A stretch of DNA of 64,000 bases from Arthrobacter rhizosphaerae (GTDB lineage: Bacteria > Actinomycetota > Actinomycetes > Actinomycetales > Micrococcaceae): contig NZ_JALLAN010000009.1 in NCBI RefSeq assembly GCF_023062595.1, positions 124,001-188,000 on the forward strand. Direction: 5' to 3'. A program made the position numbers and the translations under genes. Below the pieces are notes generated by a model, which saw nothing but the letters and a program-made list of their open reading frames with translations, ran no database searches and had not been told where the DNA came from. Position 1 is the stretch's first letter. Each line of letters opens with the position of its first letter. Shown one piece after another: positions 45,042 through 53,837 of this stretch.

Positions 45042-46259
45042 ATGTCAGGAAACAGAGCCGTAGCCTACAAGGAACCCGGCGTCGTCGAGATCATCAATAC
45101 CGACTACCCGACGTTCGAACTTAAGGATGGACCCGGCGTCAATCCAGCCAATATCGGCCGGAAGGTCCCCCACGGTGTGGTCCTCCGCACGGTAACCACC
45201 AACATCTGCGGGTCCGACCAGCACATGGTGCGCGGCCGCACCACGGCGCCACGGGACTTGGTCCTGGGGCACGAAATCACCGGTGAGGTGGTGGAAGTTG
45301 GTCCTGATGTCGAATTCATCAAGGTCGGCGATATCGTCTCGGTGCCATTCAACATCTCCTGCGGCCGCTGCCGGAACTGCAAGGAACGCAAGACCGGTAT
45401 CTGCCTGAACGTCAACCCCGACAGGCCCGGCAGCGCCTACGGCTATGTGGACATGGGAGGCTGGGTTGGCGGCCAGGCGGAGTACGTATTGGTCCCGTAC
45501 GCTGACTGGAACCTCTTGAAGTTCCCCAACCGGGACCAGGCTCTGGAAAAAATCATGGATTTGACCATGCTCTCGGACATCTTCCCCACTGGCTTCCACG
45601 GAGCAGTCACGGCAGGAGTCGGCGTCGGTTCCACTGTGTACATCGCAGGCGCGGGTCCGGTGGGCCTCGCGGCGGCCGTCGGTGCGCAGTTGCTTGGCGC
45701 GGCAGTCGTCATTGTCGGTGACATCAACGAAGACCGCCTGGTTCAGGCCAGGTCCTTCGGATGCGAAACGGTGAATGTCTCCAAGGGAGACCCGAAGGAC
45801 CAGATTGAGCAGATCCTTGGCGTGCCCGAAGTGGACTGTGGTGTGGACGCAGTCGGATTCGAAGCCCGCGGCCACGGCAGGGACGCCTCGCACGAAGCTC
45901 CGGCCACTGTGCTTAACTCCCTCATGGACATCACTGCCGCCGGTGGTGCCCTGGGCATCCCGGGACTCTACGTGACCGGTGACCCCGGGGGAATCGACGA
46001 GGCGGCCCAGCACGGATCCCTCTCGCTGTCGCTGGGCACCGGGTGGGCAAAATCTTTGTCCTTCACCACCGGCCAGTGCCCCGTGATGAAGTACAACCGC
46101 CAACTGATGATGGCCATCCTGCATGACAAGGTGCAGATCGCCAAGGCGGTGAACGCCCAGGCAATCACGCTTGATGAAGCGCCTCGCGGCTACGCGGAAT
46201 TCGACGCCGGGTCGGCAACAAAATTCGTGCTGAACCCGAATGGATACGTCAAGGCGTAG
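45042..46259 (+). CDS. fdhA: Glutathione-independent formaldehyde dehydrogenase
   Basis: A 405-residue zinc-dependent medium-chain dehydrogenase. The catalytic zinc site begins TTNICGSDQHMVRGRTT, GHEITGEVVEVG follows, and the structural zinc cysteines are in SCGRCRNCKERKTGICLNV. The NAD site VYIAGAGPVGLAAAVGAQLLGAAVVIVGD is near residue 205. It matches the Pseudomonas-type formaldehyde dismutase/dehydrogenase family, oxidising free formaldehyde to formate with NAD+. This protects the cell when Dmg or Sox demethylation outruns THF. ATG 45042 has AAAGGAG 6 nt upstream and a long structured leader. Confidence 0.96.
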   Translation: MSGNRAVAYKEPGVVEIINTDYPTFELKDGPGVNPANIGRKVPHGVVLRTVTTNICGSDQHMVRGRTTAPRDLVLGHEITGEVVEVGPDVEFIKVGDIVSVPFNISCGRCRNCKERKTGICLNVNPDRPGSAYGYVDMGGWVGGQAEYVLVPYADWNLLKFPNRDQALEKIMDLTMLSDIFPTGFHGAVTAGVGVGSTVYIAGAGPVGLAAAVGAQLLGAAVVIVGDINEDRLVQARSFGCETVNVSKGDPKDQIEQILGVPEVDCGVDAVGFEARGHGRDASHEAPATVLNSLMDITAAGGALGIPGLYVTGDPGGIDEAAQHGSLSLSLGTGWAKSLSFTTGQCPVMKYNRQLMMAILHDKVQIAKAVNAQAITLDEAPRGYAEFDAGSATKFVLNPNGYVKA

Positions 46260-46369
46260 CAGGCCGGTTGATGGCGCCGGGGAGTGTGGGGCAAGCACCG
46301 TACAGTGCGATCCTCACATTCCCCGGTCCCACTTTTCAGTGCATCAATACCTTCAGAAAAGGGGCACCG

Positions 46370-47686
46370 TTGCTCGCCCAGGAAATCACCACGAGCGGTC
46401 GCACATCGGAGCTGCTCTCAGCCTTGCGCCCTTCCGGACATGCCTCCCCCACGTGGTCCGAAGCCCGTCAGCTGGCTTTCGATTGCGCCGTCCCGCTCGC
46501 ACCGGTGGAGGTCCCCCTCTCATCGGCAGCAGGCCGCATCCTGACCCGTGACGTCGCTGCCCTGCAGGAGCTCCCCCACTACGACTCCTCAGCTATGGAC
46601 GGCTGGGCCATTAGCGGTTCCGGTCCATGGCTGCTTACCGGCAACAAGCATTTTCTGTCCCCCGGGCGGGCCCGCGTCATCGCCACCGGCGGGCTGGTTC
46701 CTGCCGGTGCGACGTCGATACTCCGCAAGGAAAGCGGCGAGATCCGCCAAGACGCTGCAGGCAACACTCTCCTGCGGCTCAACAACAATGCAAAACCTGG
46801 CGAGCCGGGCCAGGGCCGCCATATCCGTCCTGCCGGCGAAGAAGCTGCGGCCGGTGAAGTGCTGATCCCCGCCGGCACAGAACTGAACCCCGGCCATCTT
46901 GCGCTGGCAGCCGTGGCTGGCCATGACAACCTGCAAGTGCGGGGCAAGCCGGTGGTGGGAATCGTCTTGACCGGTTCCGAAGTAGTCACGGCGGGTGTTC
47001 CTAAACCAGGCCATGTCAGGGACGCTTTTGGTCCCCAGCTGGGCACAGTCGTTTCCCTTCTGGGCGGCATACCTGCCGGCTCCCTGCGCGTCGGTGATTC
47101 CTACGACGAGTGGCTCGCGGCTTTGGATGGCTCAGCAACATTTCCCGGGCCCCGGCCTGAGGTGACCATAACCACTGGTGGAACCGGGTGTTCCGGGACA
47201 GATCATTTTCGCGGCGCTATCGCCGCTCTCGGCGGCCAGCTGCTGCTGGATGGCATCGCCATGCGTCCCGGCCACCCGGCCGTCCTGGCCGGACTACCGG
47301 ACGGCCGCTTCGTCGTCGGACTGCCAGGGAACCCCTTGGCGGCAATGATGGCCCTCATCAGTATTGGTGCGCCACTGCTGGATGCGCTGGGAGGAAGCTC
47401 CCTCGCCGCCGTTGGGCAGGTGACGTCGGCCGCTGACGTCGACCCCTGCCCCGGCGGTACTCGCCTGATTCCGTGCTGGTTCATCGAAGGTTTGGCCTTT
47501 CCTGCCTCGCATACCGGGCCCGGAATGATGCGCGGACTGGCCGCAGCTGACGGTGTCATGGCTGTCCCCCCTGGCGGAGTCCTTTGCGGCGAGCCGGTTC
47601 CCGTGCTCCCCCTCCCCTGGACACAGTCCAACGGGACGATCCTGTCCGCCACCCACCGAGTACGGAGCACCACATGGCACGCATGA
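46370..47686 (+). CDS. moeA: Molybdopterin molybdotransferase
   Basis: A 438-residue MoeA-type protein that inserts molybdate into adenylated molybdopterin. Domain III motifs are visible (VVGIVLTGSEVV; PEVTITTGGTGCSGTDHF; GLPGNPLAAMMALI), and domain I has LPHYDSSAMDGWAI. TTG 46370 follows AAAAGGGG by 5 nt. It overlaps fdhD by 13 bp. Its presence beside the formate dehydrogenase indicates a dedicated cofactor supply. It appears somewhat divergent: the TGDE-like motif of typical MoeA (TGDEL) reads TGSEV. Confidence 0.9.
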   Translation: MLAQEITTSGRTSELLSALRPSGHASPTWSEARQLAFDCAVPLAPVEVPLSSAAGRILTRDVAALQELPHYDSSAMDGWAISGSGPWLLTGNKHFLSPGRARVIATGGLVPAGATSILRKESGEIRQDAAGNTLLRLNNNAKPGEPGQGRHIRPAGEEAAAGEVLIPAGTELNPGHLALAAVAGHDNLQVRGKPVVGIVLTGSEVVTAGVPKPGHVRDAFGPQLGTVVSLLGGIPAGSLRVGDSYDEWLAALDGSATFPGPRPEVTITTGGTGCSGTDHFRGAIAALGGQLLLDGIAMRPGHPAVLAGLPDGRFVVGLPGNPLAAMMALISIGAPLLDALGGSSLAAVGQVTSAADVDPCPGGTRLIPCWFIEGLAFPASHTGPGMMRGLAAADGVMAVPPGGVLCGEPVPVLPLPWTQSNGTILSATHRVRSTTWHA

Positions 47687-48555
47687 CTCAGCGCCGGAAG
47701 ATCCATCGCTTCCATCTGGACGGATCGGGCACTGAATACCCGGTACGGGTCAAGGAGGACCTACTCGCCGCTGAGGAGCCCCTGGAAATCCGTATCGGCG
47801 GCCGCTCTTTCGCCGTCACAATGAGGACCCCCGGGGACGACTTTGACCTGGTGGCCGGGTTCCTGGTTTCGGAAGGCATCATCAGCTCCCACTCAGAGCT
47901 GGTATCACTGCGCTTTTGCACCGGAACTGCGGAGGGAGTACAGACGTATAACGTCATCGATGCCCAGCTGAGGCCCGATGTTCCCCTGCCCCAGACCATG
48001 CGGCACGTCTATACGTCAAGCTCCTGCGGCATCTGCGGGACAGACTCAATCGATTCCGTCCGAAAGACCCTTCGCTTTGACCCTGCCCATGACCCGCTGC
48101 GGATACCCGTGGATGTCCTCGCCGAACTCCCCGGGCGGCTTCGCGAGGCCCAGGCGGTGTTCGATAAGACGGGCGGCGTCCATGCGGCGGGGCTGTTCAA
48201 AGTGGACGGCACCAAAGCGGAGCTGCTCTGTCTCCGTGAGGATGTTGGACGCCATAACGCTGTAGACAAAGTTGTAGGTTGGGCGCTGCGCCAAAACCTC
48301 TTGCCTTTGAGCGGCACCGTCCTCCAGGTTTCGGGACGGGCCTCCTTCGAGCTTGTCCAGAAGGCCGCTATGGCGGGCATTCCTGTCTTGGCTGCGGTGA
48401 GCGCGCCCTCAAGCCTGGCCGCAGACCTCGCCGTCGAGACCGGGGTGACCTTGGTCGGCTTCAGCCGGGGGCACAGCCTGAATGTCTACGCCGGCCGGGA
48501 GAGGCTGGGCCGCCCGCAGAACGTGAGCAGCGAGGAGAGTTATGCCCGGCTTTGA
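47674..48555 (+). CDS. fdhD: Formate dehydrogenase accessory sulfurtransferase FdhD
   Basis: A 293-residue FdhD protein that transfers sulfur from a cysteine desulfurase to the molybdenum cofactor of formate dehydrogenase. The catalytic CxxC is in YTSSSCGICGTDSID, and MRTPGDDFDLVAGFLVSEGII and LREDVGRHNAVDKVVGWAL are highly conserved. ATG 47674 lies inside the end of moeA (13-bp overlap). This gene is the best contextual evidence that the molybdoenzyme at 41808-44135 is a true formate dehydrogenase. Confidence 0.97.
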   Translation: MARMTQRRKIHRFHLDGSGTEYPVRVKEDLLAAEEPLEIRIGGRSFAVTMRTPGDDFDLVAGFLVSEGIISSHSELVSLRFCTGTAEGVQTYNVIDAQLRPDVPLPQTMRHVYTSSSCGICGTDSIDSVRKTLRFDPAHDPLRIPVDVLAELPGRLREAQAVFDKTGGVHAAGLFKVDGTKAELLCLREDVGRHNAVDKVVGWALRQNLLPLSGTVLQVSGRASFELVQKAAMAGIPVLAAVSAPSSLAADLAVETGVTLVGFSRGHSLNVYAGRERLGRPQNVSSEESYARL

Positions 48556-48701
48556 CGTCGTCCAAGCCGCAACTGTCAACGTACACATGCGGGAGGTGTA
48601 ACAGGGGAATTGCGAGGGTCTAACCATTCCGGTCTAGGATCAAACACAAAGCGGGTGTTATCAGCCTCTTGTTTGGCCACAGAAAGACGTAGGTGTGGAT
48701 C

Positions 48702-49505
48702 ATGGCCACAAATGACCTTGACGCCCAAAAAAATTCAAACGGGCAGGCCGGTGGCGTGCAGTCCGTTGACCGTGCCCTGCAGATCCTCGAGATCCTCGCA
48801 CGTGACGGACACGCTGGCGTGAGCGACATCGCCGAGGAAATGGGCGTTCACAAGTCCACCGTCTTTCGGCTGCTCGAATCCCTTGCCGGCCCAGAGATGG
48901 TCCAGCAGAACAGCGGACGCGGCAAGTATCAGCTTGGCTTCGGCATTCTTCGCCTCGCCGCATCCATCCCGGCCCGCCTCAGCCTGGTGCGGGAGGCCAG
49001 GCCGATCCTGGAAGATCTTGCGCACCAGAGCAAGGAAACGGTCAACCTCGCAGTCCTGCGCTCAGGCTACGCCGTCAACGTCGACCAGGCACTGGGACCC
49101 TCCAGCCTGGCCACGCACGACTGGGTGGGCGGCCTGACCCCGCTCCATGCCACGTCCAGTGGCAAGGTTTTTCTGGCAGCGCTGACCGCTGATGAGCGGC
49201 GGCGGATCCTTGACGAGGTCGGCTTGTCCGCCAGGACACCGCGGACCATCACCCGACGGGAAGTACTGGAAAAGCAGTTGCTGGATGTAGCCCACAACGG
49301 GTACGCGGAGTCGAGAGAGGAACTCGAGATCGGCTTGAACGCTGTTGCTGTTCCGGTCTATAACCACGTGGCCGCGGTCATTGGATCAGTGAGCATTTCG
49401 GGACCGGCGTTCCGCTTCGACACCGAAAAGCTCCCGGAGCTCATCACGGACCTACGTGATGCAGGATTCCGGATCAGCGAGAAAATGGGCTATACGCAAA
49501 GGTGA
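48702..49505 (+). CDS. IclR family transcriptional regulator
   Basis: A 267-residue regulator. The winged HTH lies at about residues 20-75 (VDRALQILEILARDGHAGVSDIAEEMGVHKSTVFRLLESLAG), followed by the IclR effector domain (LHATSSGKVFLAALTADERRRILDEVGL ... GYAESREELEIGLNAVAVPVYNHVAAVIGSVSISGPAFRF). An AGGTG sits 9 nt before ATG 48702, and an in-frame GTG at 48693 is possible. It precedes the Rieske/BCCT genes by 335 bp of AT-rich repeats, so it probably controls betaine/choline-type uptake; the ligand is unknown. Confidence 0.94.
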   Translation: MATNDLDAQKNSNGQAGGVQSVDRALQILEILARDGHAGVSDIAEEMGVHKSTVFRLLESLAGPEMVQQNSGRGKYQLGFGILRLAASIPARLSLVREARPILEDLAHQSKETVNLAVLRSGYAVNVDQALGPSSLATHDWVGGLTPLHATSSGKVFLAALTADERRRILDEVGLSARTPRTITRREVLEKQLLDVAHNGYAESREELEIGLNAVAVPVYNHVAAVIGSVSISGPAFRFDTEKLPELITDLRDAGFRISEKMGYTQR

Positions 49506-49840
49506 GCCCGCCCTTATGGGCTACGGGTCACGTTGCCTTCGGGTGTAGCCGACCGAGAAGTCTGCTTGCGTCTCCACTAGTTCACTCGCAGGATGCTGAG
49601 TTCGCTCCCGCAGGACGCTGAATTGCTTATTACGCAACAGCTATCATCATATGCAACAGTGTTATGCATACCATGTTTAGTGTCAAGGTGTGGTCAGGGC
49701 TTCAGAAATATCTTGACATTGAGTGTGACGAGGGGCACTCTGTTGCTTAGGGCGAATCCTGTTGATCCATACGGAACCCACTGCAGGTTCCGTCTACAGC
49801 ATTCGTCACCTGATCCCCACCCAGACCATGGAGAGGCAAG
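49506..49840. promoter_or_regulatory. 335-bp intergenic region with tandem repeats upstream of the Rieske/BCCT genes
   Basis: No gene is supported. An imperfect tandem repeat (49579-49598 and 49599-49620, AGTTCACTCGCAGGATGCTG-like) is followed by two TA(C/T)GCAACAG copies (49631-49640 and 49650-49659), a TATGCATA palindrome (49663-49670) and a TTGACA (49713-49718). This AT-rich block is a likely IclR binding region and promoter. Confidence 0.5.
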
Positions 49841-50128
49841 ATGCACAAGGCCTGCCCACTCAGTGAACTCGCGCCAGGGGAGGCGCTCCGGCTTGATTCG
49901 GCGCCGCCGATTGCCGTTTTTCATACTGAGGACGGCAAACTCTCCGCCATCGATGACACCTGCACACATCAGGATGCATCCTTGGTAGATGGATATGTAG
50001 AGGATTGCCGGGTGGAATGGCCCCTGCATGCCTCCCGGTTCAACCTGCAAACAGGAAAAATCGACGCACCGCCAGCCAAACTGCCCGTCCGGACCCCCAA
50101 GGAAGCCCCAACCTTCCTCCCGGCCTGA
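49841..50128 (+). CDS. Rieske-type ferredoxin subunit, degenerate (HcaC-like)
   Basis: A 95-residue protein resembling Rieske ferredoxins of aromatic-ring and betaine-type oxygenases. The first cluster half CTHQ (Cys and His near residues 47 and 49) is intact, but the second, normally CPLH, reads WPLH (TGG codon at 50020-50022), removing one cysteine ligand. The C-terminal beta-strands after LPVRT are also missing: a short KEAPTFLPA end replaces the usual strand, while a different frame continues GSPNLPPGLT. It is probably a broken gene, although the frame is open and it has AGGCAAG before the ATG. Confidence 0.7.
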   Translation: MHKACPLSELAPGEALRLDSAPPIAVFHTEDGKLSAIDDTCTHQDASLVDGYVEDCRVEWPLHASRFNLQTGKIDAPPAKLPVRTPKEAPTFLPA

Positions 50129-50186
50129 CAGTCAACGGCCACACCCAAAACAAGCAGTCCATGACTCCCAAGCAAAGGACGAAATC

Positions 50187-52127
50187 ATGGCTATAAACAG
50201 TGACATCAAACCCCCCAAGAAACCTCCCGTTAGCGAAAGCGAGGCGGAGAGCCTGATAATCGAGGAACTGGCTTCAGAGGACGGTATCGAAGCAGTCGTG
50301 CTCATTCCTGAGGATGGAACGCCAAGTACTCTGCCGGATTCAGAAGAATACGACCAGATCCTGGAAGAGCTTCGCAATGCCAAAACCGAGCAGGCCGTTT
50401 CGGCACGCCGGAAGACGAAACTTACCCTGGACAAAGTCACCTTTGGGATCACAGGCGCCATTGCCGTCGCCTTCGTGATCTGGGGATTCGTTGGCCGGGA
50501 CAGCCTCTCCGCCTCCTCGACGGGTGCCCTGAACTGGGTTATGGAGTACACGGGATGGCTCTTTATGCTCCTGGCCTCGCTCTTCGTCATCTTTGTGCTC
50601 TGGCTGGCCTTGGGCAAGTTCGGCAACATCCCGCTGGGCAAGGACGGCGAGAAGCCTGAATTCCGCACCGTCTCCTGGGTTGCGATGATGTTTGCCGCCG
50701 GCATGGGCATCGGGTTGATGTTCTACGGCGTGGCCGAGCCTCTCTACCACTACGTTTCGCCCCCGCCGGGAACCGTTGACGGCAGCACCCCGGCTGCCAT
50801 CCAGACTGCAATGGCCACCTCAATCTTCCACTGGACGCTGCACCCCTGGGCCATGTACGCCGTCGTGGGCATAGCGATGGCCTACGGAACTTACCGGTTG
50901 GGCCGCAAACAGCTGATCTCCGCCGCCTTCACATCGCTGTTCGGCATCCGAGTGGTTGAAGGTCCGGTCGGGAAGTTTATTAACATTCTTGCCATTTTCG
51001 CGACACTCTTCGGCACTGCGGCATCGCTGGGCCTTGGCGCCCTGCAAATCGGCAGCGGCATGACGTCCAACGGCTGGATGGGAGAAATCGGCACTCCGGT
51101 GCTCGTGGTCATCGTGGCCGTCCTCACAGCCTGTTTCGTCGCCTCGGCCGTTTCCGGCATCAGCCGCGGAATCCAGTGGCTCTCCAACATCAACATGGTG
51201 CTGGCCGTAGTCCTGGCTCTGATCGTCTTCGTGGCAGGACCCACCCTTTTCATTCTCAACCTGATCCCCGCAGCAGTCGGCGACTACGCCAGGGACCTCG
51301 CGGAGATGTCTTCCAGGACCGAAGCCGTCGGCGACGAGGCTCTGCGCACCTGGATGTCCGGCTGGACCATCTTCTACTGGGCCTGGTGGGTATCCTGGAC
51401 GCCCTTTGTGGGCATGTTCATTGCCCGCATCAGCCGCGGACGCACCATCCGGCAGTTTGTCACCGGCGTGCTGCTGGTTCCCAGCGTTGTCAGTGTGATC
51501 TGGTTCGGCATCTTCGGCGGCACCGCGTTCCATGTGCAGCAGGAAGCCGACAAGGCCGGCACGCCCGGCCTTGTGACAATGGTCGACGGCGTCCCGTCCG
51601 TTAGCTTCGACGGGGCCCTTTTCGACCTGATCAAGAACCTGGGCATGCCCGCCTGGGCCGTCGCGGCCGTCATCGTCCTGGCGATGGTCCTGGTAGGGAT
51701 CTTCTTTATCACCGGCGCAGACGCAGCCTCCATCGTGATGGGATCGCTCAGCTCCAACGGTGCCGAGGAACCCCGCCGCGGAGTGGTCATTTTCTGGGGC
51801 ACCCTCACCGGGGCCGTCGCCGCCGTCATGCTCCTGGCGGGCGGAGACGTGCCCTCCGAAGCCCTGTCCGGGCTCCAACGCATCACCATCGTCGCCGCCC
51901 TTCCCTTCGTGGTGGTGATGCTGCTGCTCTGCTTCGCCCTCGTCAAGGACCTCCGCCGCGACCCGCTGGCACTGCGGCAACGGCTGGCCACCAACGTGAT
52001 GGAACGTGCCATCCGTACGGGCGTGGAGCAACACGGCCATGTCCAGTTCGACCTCGTTACCAGGCATGAACACCACGACGGCTGTTCGGACGGGGCACCC
52101 TGCCCGGGGAACGACAGAAGCAACTAA
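50187..52127 (+). CDS. BCCT family transporter (betaine/carnitine/choline type)
   Basis: A 646-residue membrane protein with about 12 helices. BCCT signatures are clear: AAGMGIGLMFYGVAEPLYHYVSPPPG, and the tryptophan-rich helix WTIFYWAWWVSWTPFVGMFIARISRGRTIRQFV near residue 395, which forms the trimethylammonium-binding box. An unusually long acidic N-terminal tail (about 80 residues) precedes helix 1, and a His-rich C-terminal tail follows. It probably imports glycine betaine or a relative with Na+ or H+. ATG 50187 has AAAGGA 7 nt upstream. It supplies substrate to the dmg/sox pathway. Confidence 0.95.
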   Translation: MAINSDIKPPKKPPVSESEAESLIIEELASEDGIEAVVLIPEDGTPSTLPDSEEYDQILEELRNAKTEQAVSARRKTKLTLDKVTFGITGAIAVAFVIWGFVGRDSLSASSTGALNWVMEYTGWLFMLLASLFVIFVLWLALGKFGNIPLGKDGEKPEFRTVSWVAMMFAAGMGIGLMFYGVAEPLYHYVSPPPGTVDGSTPAAIQTAMATSIFHWTLHPWAMYAVVGIAMAYGTYRLGRKQLISAAFTSLFGIRVVEGPVGKFINILAIFATLFGTAASLGLGALQIGSGMTSNGWMGEIGTPVLVVIVAVLTACFVASAVSGISRGIQWLSNINMVLAVVLALIVFVAGPTLFILNLIPAAVGDYARDLAEMSSRTEAVGDEALRTWMSGWTIFYWAWWVSWTPFVGMFIARISRGRTIRQFVTGVLLVPSVVSVIWFGIFGGTAFHVQQEADKAGTPGLVTMVDGVPSVSFDGALFDLIKNLGMPAWAVAAVIVLAMVLVGIFFITGADAASIVMGSLSSNGAEEPRRGVVIFWGTLTGAVAAVMLLAGGDVPSEALSGLQRITIVAALPFVVVMLLLCFALVKDLRRDPLALRQRLATNVMERAIRTGVEQHGHVQFDLVTRHEHHDGCSDGAPCPGNDRSN

Positions 52128-52134
52128 ATACGGC

Positions 52135-52174
52135 GGCCGAAGATCCTGGCCCTCCGGTGTCAGGATCTTCGGCC
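52135..52174 (+). terminator. Strong terminator after the BCCT gene
   Basis: The 14-bp arms GGCCGAAGATCCTG and CAGGATCTTCGGCC pair perfectly around 12 nt and are followed by TCCCCTTGTCCTCTT. Confidence 0.85.
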
Positions 52175-52211
52175 TCCCCTTGTCCTCTTGCCTTTAGAAG
52201 AACGGAAGCTA

Positions 52212-52403
52212 ATGCACGACTCCCAGCAAAAAGAAAAGGTCCTTCGCATATCAGGTGAAGGCAACACCTCGTTCACCGTCAGCCTCGAAGGTGCCGAACC
52301 CGTTACAGTCCGCCTGGAAATCGATTCGAAGTGCACCTGTCATGAGGATGGCCGTGCGGTCAGCCGCCCAGGATCATACATCGATACCGAGGTACTCGGC
52401 TAA
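52212..52403 (+). CDS. Small hypothetical protein
   Basis: A 63-residue protein, MHDSQQKEKVLRISGEGNTS then FTVSLEGAEPVTVRLEIDSKCTCHEDGRAVSRPGSY. It is beta-rich with a CxCH motif, so it may bind a metal. CGGAAG precedes the ATG at 52212; an in-frame upstream start adds eight residues. It is flanked by two strong terminators (52135-52174, 52436-52463), so it is a separate transcription unit, which supports a real gene. I do not recognise the family. Confidence 0.65.
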   Translation: MHDSQQKEKVLRISGEGNTSFTVSLEGAEPVTVRLEIDSKCTCHEDGRAVSRPGSYIDTEVLG

Positions 52404-52435
52404 CTCAATTAGTACCCCTCCCCGGTGTTATCCCG

Positions 52436-52463
52436 GCGCCCCGCAGGATTTTCTGCGGGGCGC
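52436..52463 (+). terminator. Terminator between the small gene and dinB
   Basis: GCGCCCCGCAG pairs perfectly with CTGCGGGGCGC around GATTTT, 33 bp after the small gene's stop. Confidence 0.8.
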
Positions 52464-52562
52464 TTGCATGTCCAATTACGGAGTCGGGTGCGCTACCCAC
52501 TGGACCAAGGTGCTGCCCGCCAAACGGTGGTGCCAAGCGCGCGACCGGGGCAGACTGGGGCT

Positions 52563-53633
52563 GTGAGCGAACCATGGGTGCTGCATGTGGATCTTGACCA
52601 GTTCATTGCAGCCGTAGAAGTGCTGCGCCGGCCCGAGCTTGCAGGGAAGGCAGTGATCGTTGGGGGTCGCGGCGATCCGACGGAACGGGCGGTAGTGTCG
52701 ACGGCGTCCTATGAAGCCAGGGTATACGGCGTCGGTTCAGGAATGCCGCTCCGCATTGCCGCACGGAAGGTGCCCCACGCCGTCATCCTGCCTGTCGACG
52801 CCGATGCCTACCTGGCCGCGTCCGAAAAAGTGATGTCGGTTCTCCGCTCCCAACCGGGCGCTACAGTCCAGGTGCTCGGCTGGGACGAAGCGTTCGTTGG
52901 CGTGTTGGTGGAGGATCCCGAGGCGTACGCCCGGCAACTGCAGCACGCCGTCCTTGAGAAGACCCGGTTGCACTGCAGCGTCGGCATCGGTGACACCTTG
53001 GTCCGCGCCAAGGTGGCCACGACGTTCGGCAAGCCTGCCGGCGTCTTCCGCCTCACCGACGCTAACTGGCTCAACGTCATGGGGAGCCGGCCGACAATCG
53101 AGCTGTGGGGCGTTGGGACGAAAGTGTCGCGGCGCCTTGCCACACTCGGTATCGAGACGGTCGCACAGCTTGCCGCGTCCAACCCGGATGACCTTGTCCC
53201 CGAGTTCGGCCCGAAGATGGGTCCCTGGTATGCGCAGCTCGGGCGGGGTGACGGCGCCCGGACAGTCGATGACACACCCTGGGTGGCCCGCGGGCACAGC
53301 CGGGAAACCACGTTCCAGCGGGACCTGACCGAATCCGGGCAGATTGACGACGCCGTCAGGGAGTTGGTGGCGCAGGTTCTGGAAGACGTCGCGGCCGAAG
53401 GGCGGCCGGTGATCGGGCTGACCCTCAAGGTCCGCTACGCCCCGTTCTTCACCAAGACATACGGCCGGAAGATTCCCGAGACATCGGACCCGGCAGAAGT
53501 CCTCGCGCGCACGCTCGACCTCGCGGCGAAGATCGAGCCTGATCGCCCCATCAGGCTCCTCGGGCTGCGGGCAGAAATGGCCATGCCCGAAGACTCCCGG
53601 CAGGGGCATACCCCGACCCGCAGCGGATGGTGA
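52563..53633 (+). CDS. dinB: DNA polymerase IV (Y-family)
   Basis: A 356-residue Y-family translesion polymerase. The first catalytic motif is HVDLDQFIAAVEVLRRPELAGKAVIVGG; the second, normally SxDE, reads LGWDEAFVGV. The helix-hairpin-helix region IELWGVGTKVSRRLATLGIETVAQLAA and the little-finger domain follow. GTG 52563 places motif 1 at residue 9 as expected. It bypasses DNA lesions with low fidelity. The altered motif (GWDE, DQF) marks it as a divergent actinobacterial DinB. Not functionally linked to the flanking catabolic genes. Confidence 0.93.
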   Translation: MSEPWVLHVDLDQFIAAVEVLRRPELAGKAVIVGGRGDPTERAVVSTASYEARVYGVGSGMPLRIAARKVPHAVILPVDADAYLAASEKVMSVLRSQPGATVQVLGWDEAFVGVLVEDPEAYARQLQHAVLEKTRLHCSVGIGDTLVRAKVATTFGKPAGVFRLTDANWLNVMGSRPTIELWGVGTKVSRRLATLGIETVAQLAASNPDDLVPEFGPKMGPWYAQLGRGDGARTVDDTPWVARGHSRETTFQRDLTESGQIDDAVRELVAQVLEDVAAEGRPVIGLTLKVRYAPFFTKTYGRKIPETSDPAEVLARTLDLAAKIEPDRPIRLLGLRAEMAMPEDSRQGHTPTRSGW

Positions 53634-53778
53634 CGGGGCGGCCGCAGCCCCTCAGCGACGCTAAGCAAACGCAAATCCGAAATTCACCGACGGTGTGTTG
53701 AAAGATCACCAGCCCCTCCTGGCTGCTGGAGCCTGCTCCATGACGCGACCTGATCCTGCTGCAGCGCCGGAGACGCGA

Positions 53779-53811
53779 ACGGGCCGCACCCTGAATGAGG
53801 GTGCGGCCCGT
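53779..53811. terminator. Convergent terminator between dinB and the cupin gene
   Basis: The 14-bp arms ACGGGCCGCACCCT and AGGGTGCGGCCCGT pair perfectly around GAATG, between the converging dinB and cupin genes. Confidence 0.85.
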
Positions 53812-53837
53812 TAGCCCAGCGTGAGGTCCGACGACGA

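Noticed and set aside
50820..52076. 418-codon open frame on the minus strand opposite the BCCT gene
   Set aside because: Sequence is His/Asp/Gly-rich with no domain; the plus strand has unambiguous BCCT signatures.
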